Shown one piece after another: positions 1 through 7,457 of a DNA stretch of 28,336 nucleotides. The notes under the pieces were generated by a model. The model was not told where the DNA came from and searched no databases. It worked only from the letters and a program-made list of their open reading frames with translations. The position numbers and the translations under genes were made by a program. Source of the stretch: an uncultured Mailhella sp. (GTDB taxonomy: Bacteria > Desulfobacterota > Desulfovibrionia > Desulfovibrionales > Desulfovibrionaceae); contig CAOMFZ010000006.1 in assembly GCA_948482415.1 (NCBI GenBank), forward strand, positions 1 to 28,336, in the 5' to 3' direction. Within the stretch, counting starts at the first letter, position 1; each line of letters starts with the position of its first letter.

Positions 1-9
1 ATAATAAAC

Positions 10-42
10 AAAACCGTTATAGACAACGTCTATAACGGTTTT
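10..42 (-). terminator. Rho-independent terminator of the minus-strand T3SS operon
   Basis: A perfect 15-bp inverted repeat (AAAACCGTTATAGAC against GTCTATAACGGTTTT) encloses a 3-nt loop. It lies about 67 nt past the sctP stop. Read on the minus strand, the 3' arm runs into a T-rich tail (TTTTGTTTATTAT), as expected for an intrinsic terminator. The plus-strand tail is shorter (TTTT then GCG), so bidirectional function is possible but weaker. Confidence 0.85.
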
Positions 43-56
43 GCGTGTAGGGGGGT

Positions 57-73
57 GGGGGAATAATTCCCCC
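57..73. repeat. Small G/C-run inverted repeat between sctP and the terminator
   Basis: GGGGGAA and TTCCCCC flank a 3-nt spacer. A second G-run (50-55) sits beside the first, so the C-run can pair in two registers. A 12-bp palindrome (ATTTCCGGAAAT, 94-105) lies between it and the sctP stop. These are probably 3'-end mRNA structures; no protein is encoded here. Confidence 0.4.
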
Positions 74-108
74 CAAGAAAATAAATTGCAACTATTTCCG
101 GAAATGCT

Positions 109-702
109 TTAGTTTTCTTCCTGATTGTATAAATCAAAAAGTCCTTTTGATTTTTTGTTTGCGTCGTTTCCCTGTTCTTGATTGTCTGCATTGACTTCAA
201 CGGTGACATTGCAGTTTTCAATTTTTTCCAGACGTGATTTTAATTCAAATTGCTGTGAAACAAGGGTTTGTGTGGAATTATAGTTGCTGGAATTTAATTT
301 GATTTCCAAAGTTCCGTCTTGTAATCTTTTGAGAGTTATTTCTGTATCCTTGAGAATATCATCGCCAAGCTGTATATGTACTTCACTTTCGCCGGTTTTG
401 GAATCAGAAACCAAAATTCTGTCCACCAGTTTATCTGTCAGTTCAAAATCTATATCTGTTTTTTGCAGAACAGGTTGTGTTTCCTGGACTTTATTTTCAG
501 AAAAAAAGGAATTTTTAAAAATGCTTTCAAAAGGATTTTGGTTTTGTTCCTGCCCTTTGTCGTTGTCCTGCTCTTTTCTTTCCAAATTTTTTTCAAATTC
601 AGCAACATCTCGTGAGGACGGCGCAGAATGTGCTTTTTCAGATTTGCCGGAATTATCCATAACTTGTTCTAATCTATTGTTATCAATTTTAAAATTACTC
701 AT
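109..702 (-). CDS. sctP: SctP-like needle-length regulator (YscP/HpaP type)
   Basis: This is the last gene of the minus-strand block, 3 nt after sctO, in the position of yscP. It encodes 197 residues. The N-terminal half (about 1-85) is polar, K/E/Q/N-rich and of low complexity, as in secreted ruler proteins. The C-terminal part (about 90-175) is a predicted beta-rich globular domain with hydrophobic strands such as SEVHIQLGDDIL and GTLEIKLNSS, similar to the C-terminal switch domain of HpaP/YscP/FliK proteins. SctP proteins measure needle length and switch secretion from early to late substrates. At 197 residues it is far shorter than Yersinia YscP and nearer to HpaP, so a short needle is likely (inference). 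sctQ, which normally follows, is absent; a terminator follows instead. The assignment rests mainly on position and architecture. Confidence 0.72.
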   Translation of the reverse strand: MSNFKIDNNRLEQVMDNSGKSEKAHSAPSSRDVAEFEKNLERKEQDNDKGQEQNQNPFESIFKNSFFSENKVQETQPVLQKTDIDFELTDKLVDRILVSDSKTGESEVHIQLGDDILKDTEITLKRLQDGTLEIKLNSSNYNSTQTLVSQQFELKSRLEKIENCNVTVEVNADNQEQGNDANKKSKGLFDLYNQEEN

Positions 703-705
703 ATC

Positions 706-1197
706 TTACTCGCTGTTTTCAGTCCCAAGAGGGGATAAGGGTTTAAATTCTTCTGCTTCCAAATCTTCTTTGCGTTCCTGTTCTTTTTTTTCTATTTCTT
801 TCCAAATCTCGTGATGGGCTTCAATTTTTGCTGTATTTTTTTTTGCCAGTTTAAATTCTTGTTTTTTTTGTTCAACTGCCTGTTTGGCTGTTTCTTTTTG
901 TTTTTCAAAATTATATAATTCTTCTTCGAGTTTTATTCCTTTTTCTTTTAACAGACTGAAATATTGTTTAAAATCCTCAAGGTCTTCAATATGCAAATTT
1001 TGTCCCAGGATTTCTGCATATTTTTTTTCTTCATTCTCTGCGCGCCATTTTTGATAGTTTTCAATTTTATTTTGTTGTTCAAGACAAGCATTAACACATT
1101 CTTTATAGCGGCTTTCTGCCTGACGGACAGCATTTTGTGCATTTTGTTCACGGTATTTGCGAACATCTAAGAGGGACTGCAAAGGATATTTTTCCAT
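706..1197 (-). CDS. sctO: SctO ATPase stalk protein (YscO/FliJ-like)
   Basis: The protein has 163 residues and is almost wholly alpha-helical coiled coil rich in K, E and Q. It begins with a short YPLQSLLDVRKYRE segment typical of YscO/FliJ proteins. SctO forms the central stalk inside the SctN hexamer and contacts the export gate protein SctV. It lies 12 nt after sctN and 3 nt before sctP, matching the N-O-P order of Yersinia. There is no clear Shine-Dalgarno motif at its ATG, so translational coupling to sctN is likely. The last 25 residues or so are acidic and probably disordered. Confidence 0.85.
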   Translation of the reverse strand: MEKYPLQSLLDVRKYREQNAQNAVRQAESRYKECVNACLEQQNKIENYQKWRAENEEKKYAEILGQNLHIEDLEDFKQYFSLLKEKGIKLEEELYNFEKQKETAKQAVEQKKQEFKLAKKNTAKIEAHHEIWKEIEKKEQERKEDLEAEEFKPLSPLGTENSE

Positions 1198-1209
1198 GAG
1201 AGCAAAATG

Positions 1210-2526
1210 TTATTGCAGTGCTTTATCAAGGGCCTGCAAGGTTTCCTCAAAGGTGGATTTTTCATCAAGTCCCTGTTTTAAAAAGCTGTTGACTGCCTGA
1301 ATTTTAGCAAGCGCTTCATCGGCTTCCGGGTCAGCGCCTTTTTTGTATTCGCCGATTTGCACCAGCAGTTCCACTTCTGCATATTTGGCTAAAATTTTCC
1401 GAAGAGCCTGCGCTTTTTTCTTATGCTCTTTGCTGACAATGGCATTCATAACACGGCTGACGCTTTGCTGTACGTCAATGGCGGGATAATGGTTTGCAGC
1501 CGCAAGCTTACGGGAAAGAATAATATGTCCGTCCAAAATAGAACGTGTTTCGTCGGCAATAGGTTCTGTCATGTCATCGCCTTCCACAAGCACGGTGTAA
1601 AGCGCTGTAATGGAGCCTTTGTCGGAATTGCCGGCTCGTTCCATAAGTTTAGGCAGGGTGGAAAAAACAGAGGGAGGAAAGCCGCGTCTGGTTGGCGGTT
1701 CGCCGGCTGCAAGCCCGATTTCACGCTGGGCGCGTCCAAAACGGGTGACAGAATCCATAAGCAGCAGCACTTTTTTATTTTGGTCGCGGAAATACTCGGC
1801 AATGGCAGTGGCAGTATAGGCAGCTTTCAGGCGTTCCATGGAAGAGCGGTCAGAGGTGGAAACCACAAGCACAGCCTTTTTCTTTCCTTCTTCGCCAAGG
1901 TCATGTTCAATAAATTCTCTAACTTCACGTCCGCGTTCCCCAATAAGTGCAAGTACGCAGACATCAGCAGAACAGCCTTTAATAATGGTGGATAAAAGCG
2001 TACTCTTACCGCCGCCGGCAGCCGCAAAAATCCCCATTCTTTGTCCTTCGCCGCAGGTCAGTATGCCGTCCATAACGCGTAAACCAAGGGATATAGGCTT
2101 ATCAATGATTTTTCTGGTCATGGGGTTGGGCGGGTCAGCATAAACAGGGTAAAAACCTTTGGGTTTCAAGGGTGCTCCGCCGTCTATGGGGGTGCCCAGT
2201 CCGTTTAAGACGCGTCCTAAAAGGCAGTCGCCTACAGGAACAGAATGGATAGTGCCTGTGGGGATAACTTCGGTGGCAGGGGAAATTCCCTGTAAATCGC
2301 CCAAAGGGGTGAGCAGGGCAACCTGTTTGATAAAGCCCACCACTTCTGCTTTTAATTCCCAATTTTCCCAAGGGTTGCGGAGAATACAAAGTTCGCCCAC
2401 TTTGACGCCCGGAACAATGGCACGGATAATAGTGCCCACAACCTGTTCCACACGACCGCGTATTTCAACAGGGTTGGTGCTTTGGACTGCGTCTTTTAAA
2501 AGTGCTCCAATGTATTCAAAAGCCAT
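1210..2526 (-). CDS. sctN: SctN, T3SS export ATPase
   Basis: This 438-residue F1-type ATPase powers chaperone release and substrate unfolding at the cytoplasmic export gate. The sequence shows an N-terminal beta-barrel domain (about 20-90), a P-loop AAAGGGKST (about 168-176), the GERGREV motif carrying the catalytic Glu (about 196-202) and Walker [10 protein letters not shown] (about 252-260), followed by [10 protein letters not shown]. The length is typical of YscN/InvC/FliI. The neighbours sctL upstream and sctO downstream encode its stator and stalk, which separates it from flagellar FliI and from rotary ATPases. It starts 23 nt after the sctL stop. Confidence 0.97.
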   Translation of the reverse strand: MAFEYIGALLKDAVQSTNPVEIRGRVEQVVGTIIRAIVPGVKVGELCILRNPWENWELKAEVVGFIKQVALLTPLGDLQGISPATEVIPTGTIHSVPVGDCLLGRVLNGLGTPIDGGAPLKPKGFYPVYADPPNPMTRKIIDKPISLGLRVMDGILTCGEGQRMGIFAAAGGGKSTLLSTIIKGCSADVCVLALIGERGREVREFIEHDLGEEGKKKAVLVVSTSDRSSMERLKAAYTATAIAEYFRDQNKKVLLLMDSVTRFGRAQREIGLAAGEPPTRRGFPPSVFSTLPKLMERAGNSDKGSITALYTVLVEGDDMTEPIADETRSILDGHIILSRKLAAANHYPAIDVQQSVSRVMNAIVSKEHKKKAQALRKILAKYAEVELLVQIGEYKKGADPEADEALAKIQAVNSFLKQGLDEKSTFEETLQALDKALQ

Positions 2527-2549
2527 AATTTATTCCGTAACTGTTTCGT

Positions 2550-3173
2550 TTATTTTCCGTTTTGTATTTTGTTTTTAAAAGCATTTTCCAAAGCTTTTAA
2601 TTGTGTATCGAGGCTTGCATCAATAACGCCCAGTTCACTTTCCAAAATGCAGGAATTAGGCTGCAGACGCGGGTCTGCCTGAATATCCAGATAGCCGGAG
2701 CCCTGTCTTTGTGTGAGCATGGCGGCAAGGGCATTGCGTACATATTTTTCATCCTGAGGGGCAATGCGGATAATGATTTGCTGTTGGTTTCGCACATGCT
2801 GCAAAGCTGTGCGCACAATACGCACAATGCGTTCCTGATCATCAAGTTCGCCAATGACTTTAACAATGGATTCATGGACAATATCCACAAGGGTATTTTC
2901 AATATTTTCAATAAATTCCACAGAAGAAAGCACGGTTTCCATTATTTTTTCTGCATGTTCGAGTTTGCCTTCAAGCTGTCCGTCAAGATAGCCCTGCTCT
3001 TTGCGTTCTTCATAGGCTTTTTCAGCGTTTTCCAAAATTTCACCTGCACGTTTTTTGGCTGTTTCCAAAAGTTCATTGGCAGAAAGCAGGCTTTGCATTT
3101 CCTCTGCTTTAATAATTTTTGATTTTGGAGCAGCAGAGAGGGAATTTGCTGTTAATTGAAATAAGGAAGCCAT
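2550..3173 (-). CDS. sctL: SctL, ATPase stator/regulator (YscL/FliH-like)
   Basis: The protein has 207 residues. The N-terminal region (about 20-85) is a charged helix with the K/E/Q-rich spacing typical of FliH/YscL, including GYLDGQLEGKLEHAEK. The C-terminal domain (about 90-200) resembles V/F-ATPase subunit E/delta, with a Q/I-rich strand QQQIIIRIAP and a conserved ending around GVIDASLDTQLKALE. SctL links the SctN ATPase to the cytosolic SctK/SctQ sorting platform and inhibits ATPase activity in related systems. Its start overlaps the end of sctK by 22 nt, indicating translational coupling. Confidence 0.92.
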   Translation of the reverse strand: MASLFQLTANSLSAAPKSKIIKAEEMQSLLSANELLETAKKRAGEILENAEKAYEERKEQGYLDGQLEGKLEHAEKIMETVLSSVEFIENIENTLVDIVHESIVKVIGELDDQERIVRIVRTALQHVRNQQQIIIRIAPQDEKYVRNALAAMLTQRQGSGYLDIQADPRLQPNSCILESELGVIDASLDTQLKALENAFKNKIQNGK

Positions 3174-3823
3174 GAATTATTCACCTCTTGAAAAAGGAGT
3201 TTTTTGACAGAAAACCAAATTAAGTGCGCCTCTGCGGGCGTCATTTCCATATTTGGATTTTCTTGTATGCAGGCAGCTAAAAAAGGGAGTGTTTCCTGTA
3301 TGTTTTGGGAAAAAATTTGTTTTAATTCTTCCTGCCAGTTTTGTGTGCAAAGGGCGAGCATTTTTTCGCCGTCTCGGATAACTTTATCGATTAAGGAAAG
3401 CTGCTTATCCGTATTTTTGAAACGTTCTTTAATTTCGTGCAGTCTGAATTTTCCCCGTTCCAGTGCATAGAAATACAATTCCTTGCCAAGCTCATTTTGT
3501 AATTGCAAAACAGACTTTCTATCAAGGATATGACTGATTTCTTCTGCATAAAGGCTTACGCCGAGTACACGGGCAAGCTTTACAAGGCTTTGTATATCCA
3601 AAAGCACAAGCCGTTTTGTTTCATCAGCAAAATCCCAAAAAAGGGCAGGACTTGGCTTTTGATATTTTTTGAAAGTATTGCCGGTTAAAAAATCTGTTTG
3701 GAGAAAATTTTCAAGATTTGAATAAGGCAAAGTCTTTTTATGCTGCTCAAGGTTGAAATTAAGTATGGCAGAAAAAAGCGGACTCTTTTTTTCCAGGCTC
3801 TCATAAAAAAATTGCTTATTCAT
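3152..3823 (-). CDS. sctK: SctK, sorting platform adaptor (YscK-like)
   Basis: The protein has 223 residues, is mostly helical, and lies exactly between sctJ and sctL as yscK does. The central region (about 70-125) carries the family-like pattern RLVLLDIQSLVKLARVLG followed by a helix ending in LGKELYFYALERG. SctK bridges the cytosolic SctQ pods to the SctD inner-membrane ring. This family diverges quickly, so the call combines the internal motif, length and strict synteny. Its partner sctQ is not encoded in the window. Confidence 0.8.
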   Translation of the reverse strand: MNKQFFYESLEKKSPLFSAILNFNLEQHKKTLPYSNLENFLQTDFLTGNTFKKYQKPSPALFWDFADETKRLVLLDIQSLVKLARVLGVSLYAEEISHILDRKSVLQLQNELGKELYFYALERGKFRLHEIKERFKNTDKQLSLIDKVIRDGEKMLALCTQNWQEELKQIFSQNIQETLPFLAACIQENPNMEMTPAEAHLIWFSVKKLLFQEVNNSWLPYFN

Positions 3824-3832
3824 GATATTTTA

Positions 3833-4621
3833 TTACTCGTCTTGATTTTGTTCGTTGTTTTTATTGGATTTTTTTATCCATAAATCAACAGAAATATGCA
3901 CAAGATAAACAATAGCCGCAAGGAAAATAATACATAAAATTCCGATGAGCAGGAAACCATACTTTGTGTCGTTTATTTTGTCATAAAGGGATTTATTTTG
4001 CTGCAAAGGCACGCTTATTTCTTCGCGTACAGGAATGAGCATGACGGAAATATCTTCAAACTGCAGATTGGGAACAGCCTTTGCGGTAATTTCTTTTATG
4101 CGGGCAATATTGCCGGTAACAACGGAATCGGGCACATGGCGGAAAAAGACTGCCGCAGAGGGCTTGGTATAGGTATCGGTGCTTGGGTCAGTGCTGCCTA
4201 AAACAATATGCACTCTTGCTGTCAGAACGCCGTCAATGCGGGAAAAGGTTTCGCTTAACTCCTGAGAAATGGCATACGCCATGCGGGCACTTTCTTCCGT
4301 GCTTGAAGAAATCATGCTGTCACCTTTGAAAATTTCACCAAGGTTGGTATAGGCAGTGCGGGGGAGATTATTTTTATTTAATATTTCAAGGGCTTGAATA
4401 AGTTCTTTTTCGTCAATGGTCAGGGTAAACAGTCCTTTCCCCTGTGAAACTTTTTCTGCTTTCATTTCATATTTGAGCAAAAGAGCAAGCATTTCATTGA
4501 CTTGTTGTTCATTTAAATCCTGATACAAATTTTTTTGGCAGGCAGAAAGGGTAAAAACAAGAGCAAAAATAAGCAGGAAAAAGGAAAAGTAAGATTTTGG
4601 TTTGCGCGCATTTTCTTTCAT
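3833..4621 (-). CDS. sctJ: SctJ, inner-membrane ring lipoprotein
   Basis: The protein has 262 residues. It has a type II signal peptide with a lipobox ending LSAC, making Cys28 the lipidated residue. Two periplasmic ring-building modules follow (about 29-85 and 105-200). A C-terminal membrane anchor (about 222-245, YGFLLIGILCIIFLAAIV) and a basic cytoplasmic tail with KKSNKNN complete the YscJ/PrgK/FliF-like architecture. SctJ forms the inner 24-mer ring of the basal body together with SctD. It starts 4 nt after sctI and ends 9 nt before sctK. Confidence 0.96.
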   Translation of the reverse strand: MKENARKPKSYFSFFLLIFALVFTLSACQKNLYQDLNEQQVNEMLALLLKYEMKAEKVSQGKGLFTLTIDEKELIQALEILNKNNLPRTAYTNLGEIFKGDSMISSSTEESARMAYAISQELSETFSRIDGVLTARVHIVLGSTDPSTDTYTKPSAAVFFRHVPDSVVTGNIARIKEITAKAVPNLQFEDISVMLIPVREEISVPLQQNKSLYDKINDTKYGFLLIGILCIIFLAAIVYLVHISVDLWIKKSNKNNEQNQDE

Positions 4622-4625
4622 TATT

Positions 4626-5150
4626 TTACCCTTGTTGTTTTAAGACGGTTTCAAATTGTTCCGTGGTTGATTTTGAAAGTGAATTGTTTTGTGTAATTCG
4701 CACATTAAGCATATTAGTAAGATATTGCAAGCGAAAAAGCTCGCCCGTATTCAGGCTGTTATTTTCTAACTGTGTCAGAATGTTTTGTATTTCTGCAAAA
4801 TATTCCTGGGGTTCAACAGAAATGCTTTCTGCAATGCCGGGTTTAGCGCGGACTTCTTGAATATCACTTTGCGGAGCTGTTTGTTCAATGTTTTCAGCGT
4901 GAATTTCAGAAGGAACCTTTGTTTGCGGTTCAAGGTTTTCTTCAGGATTTACCTGCTGAAAATCCGCCTGCTTTAAATCAGCCTGTTCCGGAGAATTTGG
5001 TTCCTGCAAATAGTTTTCAAATTCAGCAACAAGCTCTTTATCAGGTTCATTATTTTGTGGATTTTGCGATACAGTACCCTGTGAGATATTTGAATTTTCA
5101 AAAATCTCAAAAACTTGTTTGAATGTTTGGGTAAGGCTTGCAATATCCAT
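4626..5150 (-). CDS. sctI: SctI, inner rod protein (YscI-like), long form
   Basis: The C-terminal 60 residues or so carry the inner-rod signature: LFRLQYLTNMLNVRI, then a polar helix ending in ETVLKQQG, very like YscI/PrgJ tails. SctI links the export gate to the needle base inside the basal body. At 174 residues it is longer than typical members (about 80-140). The extra N-terminal region (about 25-105) is acidic, Q/E/P-rich and probably disordered, with imperfect short repeats (QADLKQADFQQ). It lies between the yscG-like gene and sctJ, matching the G-H-I-J order without a recognisable yscH. Confidence 0.85.
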   Translation of the reverse strand: MDIASLTQTFKQVFEIFENSNISQGTVSQNPQNNEPDKELVAEFENYLQEPNSPEQADLKQADFQQVNPEENLEPQTKVPSEIHAENIEQTAPQSDIQEVRAKPGIAESISVEPQEYFAEIQNILTQLENNSLNTGELFRLQYLTNMLNVRITQNNSLSKSTTEQFETVLKQQG

Positions 5151-5165
5151 AAGAAAAAATCAGGG

Positions 5166-5525
5166 TTATTTTACTCCTAAAAGAATGTCAGCCAATTCTT
5201 TAGAAGCACAGTCACTGTTTTTTACTTCTTCCAAAAGAGGTCTTGCTTCTGTCATATTGTCGGTCAGGGCATAGCAAAGACCAAGCAGGGCTTTTGCGTC
5301 AAGGTCCTGAGCATTGCCTGCAATGACGTCTATTAAAAGTTCTTTTGCTTTATCAAACTCATTGACTGTGATGTAATTGTGAGCAAGGCCAAGTTTTGCG
5401 CCGCTGTGTTCAGGGTTCTGTGCCAAAATCACTTCAAAAATAGTGCGGGCATCAAAGCTCATTCCTTTATGACTGCCAACGCTGGCAATATCCAGTAATC
5501 GTTTTATTTCTTCAGCATTAAACAT
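5166..5525 (-). CDS. yscG: YscG-like TPR co-chaperone of the needle subunit
   Basis: The protein has 119 residues, is helical, and has two to three TPR-like repeats (for example AKLGLAHNYITVNEFDKAKE and AKALLGLCYALTDNMTEARP). In Yersinia and Pseudomonas, YscG/PscG binds the needle protein with YscE/PscE and stops it polymerising in the cytoplasm. Here the TPR gene follows sctF and the 64-residue YscE-like gene precedes it, the same E-F-G order. Location, length and fold agree; sequence-level family assignment is inferred. Confidence 0.82.
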   Translation of the reverse strand: MFNAEEIKRLLDIASVGSHKGMSFDARTIFEVILAQNPEHSGAKLGLAHNYITVNEFDKAKELLIDVIAGNAQDLDAKALLGLCYALTDNMTEARPLLEEVKNSDCASKELADILLGVK

Positions 5526-5551
5526 ACTATTTTCCTTAAATTTTCAATATA

Positions 5552-5797
5552 TTAGCTGGCACGCTGGGCAATGCTTTTCATAGAGTCGGTCAAACTTTTT
5601 GTGACAGTAGAAATAGATTCCAAGAGTGCATTGTATTGTCCCATTTCAAATTGCAGTGCGAGCATTTGTTCCGGACCAACTTCGCCGCCGTCTGAAATTG
5701 CCTGCATTTGTTTTTCCAATTCAGCGCCCTTATTGGAAATGGCGTCCATATTATTATTGAAAAAATTATTGATATTAATTCCACCGATTTGACTCAT
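5552..5797 (-). CDS. sctF: SctF, needle filament subunit
   Basis: The protein has 81 residues, the usual size for YscF/MxiH/PrgI. It is a helical hairpin: an N-terminal polar segment with IGGININNFF, a first helix, a turn around DGGEVGPEQM (about 36-45) and a C-terminal helix starting LALQFEMGQYNALLES. It has no signal peptide, as expected for a substrate exported by its own apparatus. It sits between its probable chaperones (YscE-like and YscG-like). Confidence 0.93.
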   Translation of the reverse strand: MSQIGGININNFFNNNMDAISNKGAELEKQMQAISDGGEVGPEQMLALQFEMGQYNALLESISTVTKSLTDSMKSIAQRAS

Positions 5798-5806
5798 AAT
5801 AAGCTC

Positions 5807-6001
5807 CTATAATTTTTCTAAAATGTTTTCAGCCGCAAGAAGGGCTTTTTCTTCTTCTTTGGCAAGTTTCATTTCATCAGGCGTAAGCCCTTTGTCCATT
5901 TCTTTTTTTACGTTTAGTTTCAAGGTCAGAATCTCATCTTTGATGGGGGTGAGGGAACCTTGGTTTTCAAGCACATCAAAAAGGGAAATAAAATTACTCA
6001 T
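5807..6001 (-). CDS. yscE: YscE-like small needle chaperone
   Basis: The protein has 64 residues and consists of two charged helices (about 18-38 and 41-63), the size and shape of YscE/PscE (about 66 residues). YscE pairs with YscG to keep the needle subunit monomeric. Its ATG overlaps the end of sctD by 8 nt, and it lies directly before sctF, as in Yersinia D-E-F-G. The assignment relies strongly on synteny because the family is short and divergent. Confidence 0.8.
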   Translation of the reverse strand: MSNFISLFDVLENQGSLTPIKDEILTLKLNVKKEMDKGLTPDEMKLAKEEEKALLAAENILEKL

Positions 6002-7448
6002 TATTACCTCGTAAGGGATAAATTGTTAATGAACCGTTATAGTTAATAGTTAATTCTGTTAACCCGATTCCTTCTAAAATTCCGCCGTTTGGCAGGACTC
6101 CGCCAATAAAAATTTTTTCGTTATTACTCAGTGTGATAAACGGAATTGCATCAACATTGACACTGGTTACAACAAAGTTAACAGTATTGGCTTTATTATT
6201 GGGGTCAACAGGTTTATTGGTATTTTGTGATTGAATGGAATTAGCTTTTGGTGCGGTTAACTCCATAAATTCATAGACAATTTTGAAACCCAAGTCCTCT
6301 TCAAGTTCTGCAAAAATCGTATTAATTTCTGCTTTTTCCTGTTTTGAAAAAGGAGTATTGAAAATTAATTTTCCTTTATCAAAAATGGGGCTGAGCTGAA
6401 GTAAAGGATATTTTTCCTGCATGGCAGCAAGTTTATCTTTTAATTCCGGTTCATAAATTGTTTCTTCTATAATTTTGTGCTCAAGTTCTCCGTATTTTGG
6501 GAACATCTCCATGAGGGCTTTTTCTGCACTTTGCCGGTATAAAGCTTCTTTTACATAATAGCCAAGGAATATTTGCTCCCTGTCTATTTTTATGGTTGGA
6601 TAAATTCCCTCCAAGCCTAAAATTTGGTTAAAAGTTTTTATGACGTCATCTTTGATAATCAGTTCCAGATACACAGGAAAATGCATAGATTGTGCCAAAC
6701 TGTAAAGCTTTGCCTGGTCGCTGTCATCGTCAATGATGCCTTGCCAGAGTATGCCTTTTTCCGTAGTCACCACTTCAATTTGCGGAAAACCTTGTTCAGC
6801 CAGGATTTTTTGCATAAATTCCGTGTCTTTCAATTCTTGTTTTTCAAGAGGTGTAAAGGTAAAAACAAGGGTTGCCAGAGTGAGAAGCGCAAGAAAAAGA
6901 ACGAGTAAATTTTTCGGAGATTTTATTTTTTGCTGCAAATTTAGTTTGCTGTCGTTATTTTCTTTTGTGCCAATCATGTTGTCGGTTTCTTCAGCTGAAT
7001 GGCTTGGCTCATTACTTTGCTTTTCTTCCGTATTTACTTGTGCTTGTTTTTCACTGTCTGTTTGAGGATTTTGGTAAAGATTGCCGTAAACTTTTTGGAT
7101 AAGTTCAGGCATATTGTCCTTTGTCCAGGCAAAGGTGACTTCCTGCGCGGAGAGGACGGTGCCTTGTTCCCAAGTAGTTTCTTCAGCAATTTCCGCATGA
7201 TTGATTCTAATTTTTTCGTCAAGAGGGGTGACATTTACAGTATATTCCTGTTCGCTGTTTTCTTCAAGTGTAAGTGGTTTTGCTGTTATTTCCAGCAAAA
7301 AATGTTTACCGGCAATGCTTTTATCAGACAAAATAAAATCGCATGTTTCATCACTGCCAAAAATATATTTACCTTGATAAAGGCAAAGTTCCGCACCTAT
7401 ATGGCAGCCGGAAAAGATATGAAGAAGTATTCCGTTTTGCTGAGGCAT
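5994..7448 (-). CDS. sctD: SctD, inner-membrane outer-ring protein
   Basis: The protein has 484 residues. The N-terminal cytoplasmic domain (about 5-110) is FHA-like: GKYIFGSDETCDFILSD followed by IAGKHFLLEI. A low-complexity acidic linker (about 125-178) leads to one membrane span (about 180-199, NLLVLFLALLTLATLVFTF). A large periplasmic region with ring-building (BON/secretin-like) modules follows (about 205-484). SctD surrounds SctJ and contacts SctC in the periplasm and SctK in the cytosol. It is somewhat longer than YscD (about 420), mainly through the linker. It starts 9 nt after sctC. Confidence 0.93.
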   Translation of the reverse strand: MPQQNGILLHIFSGCHIGAELCLYQGKYIFGSDETCDFILSDKSIAGKHFLLEITAKPLTLEENSEQEYTVNVTPLDEKIRINHAEIAEETTWEQGTVLSAQEVTFAWTKDNMPELIQKVYGNLYQNPQTDSEKQAQVNTEEKQSNEPSHSAEETDNMIGTKENNDSKLNLQQKIKSPKNLLVLFLALLTLATLVFTFTPLEKQELKDTEFMQKILAEQGFPQIEVVTTEKGILWQGIIDDDSDQAKLYSLAQSMHFPVYLELIIKDDVIKTFNQILGLEGIYPTIKIDREQIFLGYYVKEALYRQSAEKALMEMFPKYGELEHKIIEETIYEPELKDKLAAMQEKYPLLQLSPIFDKGKLIFNTPFSKQEKAEINTIFAELEEDLGFKIVYEFMELTAPKANSIQSQNTNKPVDPNNKANTVNFVVTSVNVDAIPFITLSNNEKIFIGGVLPNGGILEGIGLTELTINYNGSLTIYPLRGNNE

Positions 7449-7457
7449 AGTTCACTC

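Noticed and set aside
1423..1995. Plus-strand open frame of 190 codons opposite sctN
   Set aside because: It lies wholly within sctN on the other strand. The sctN product carries all ATPase motifs, while this frame gives a His/Lys/Phe-rich product without domain logic.
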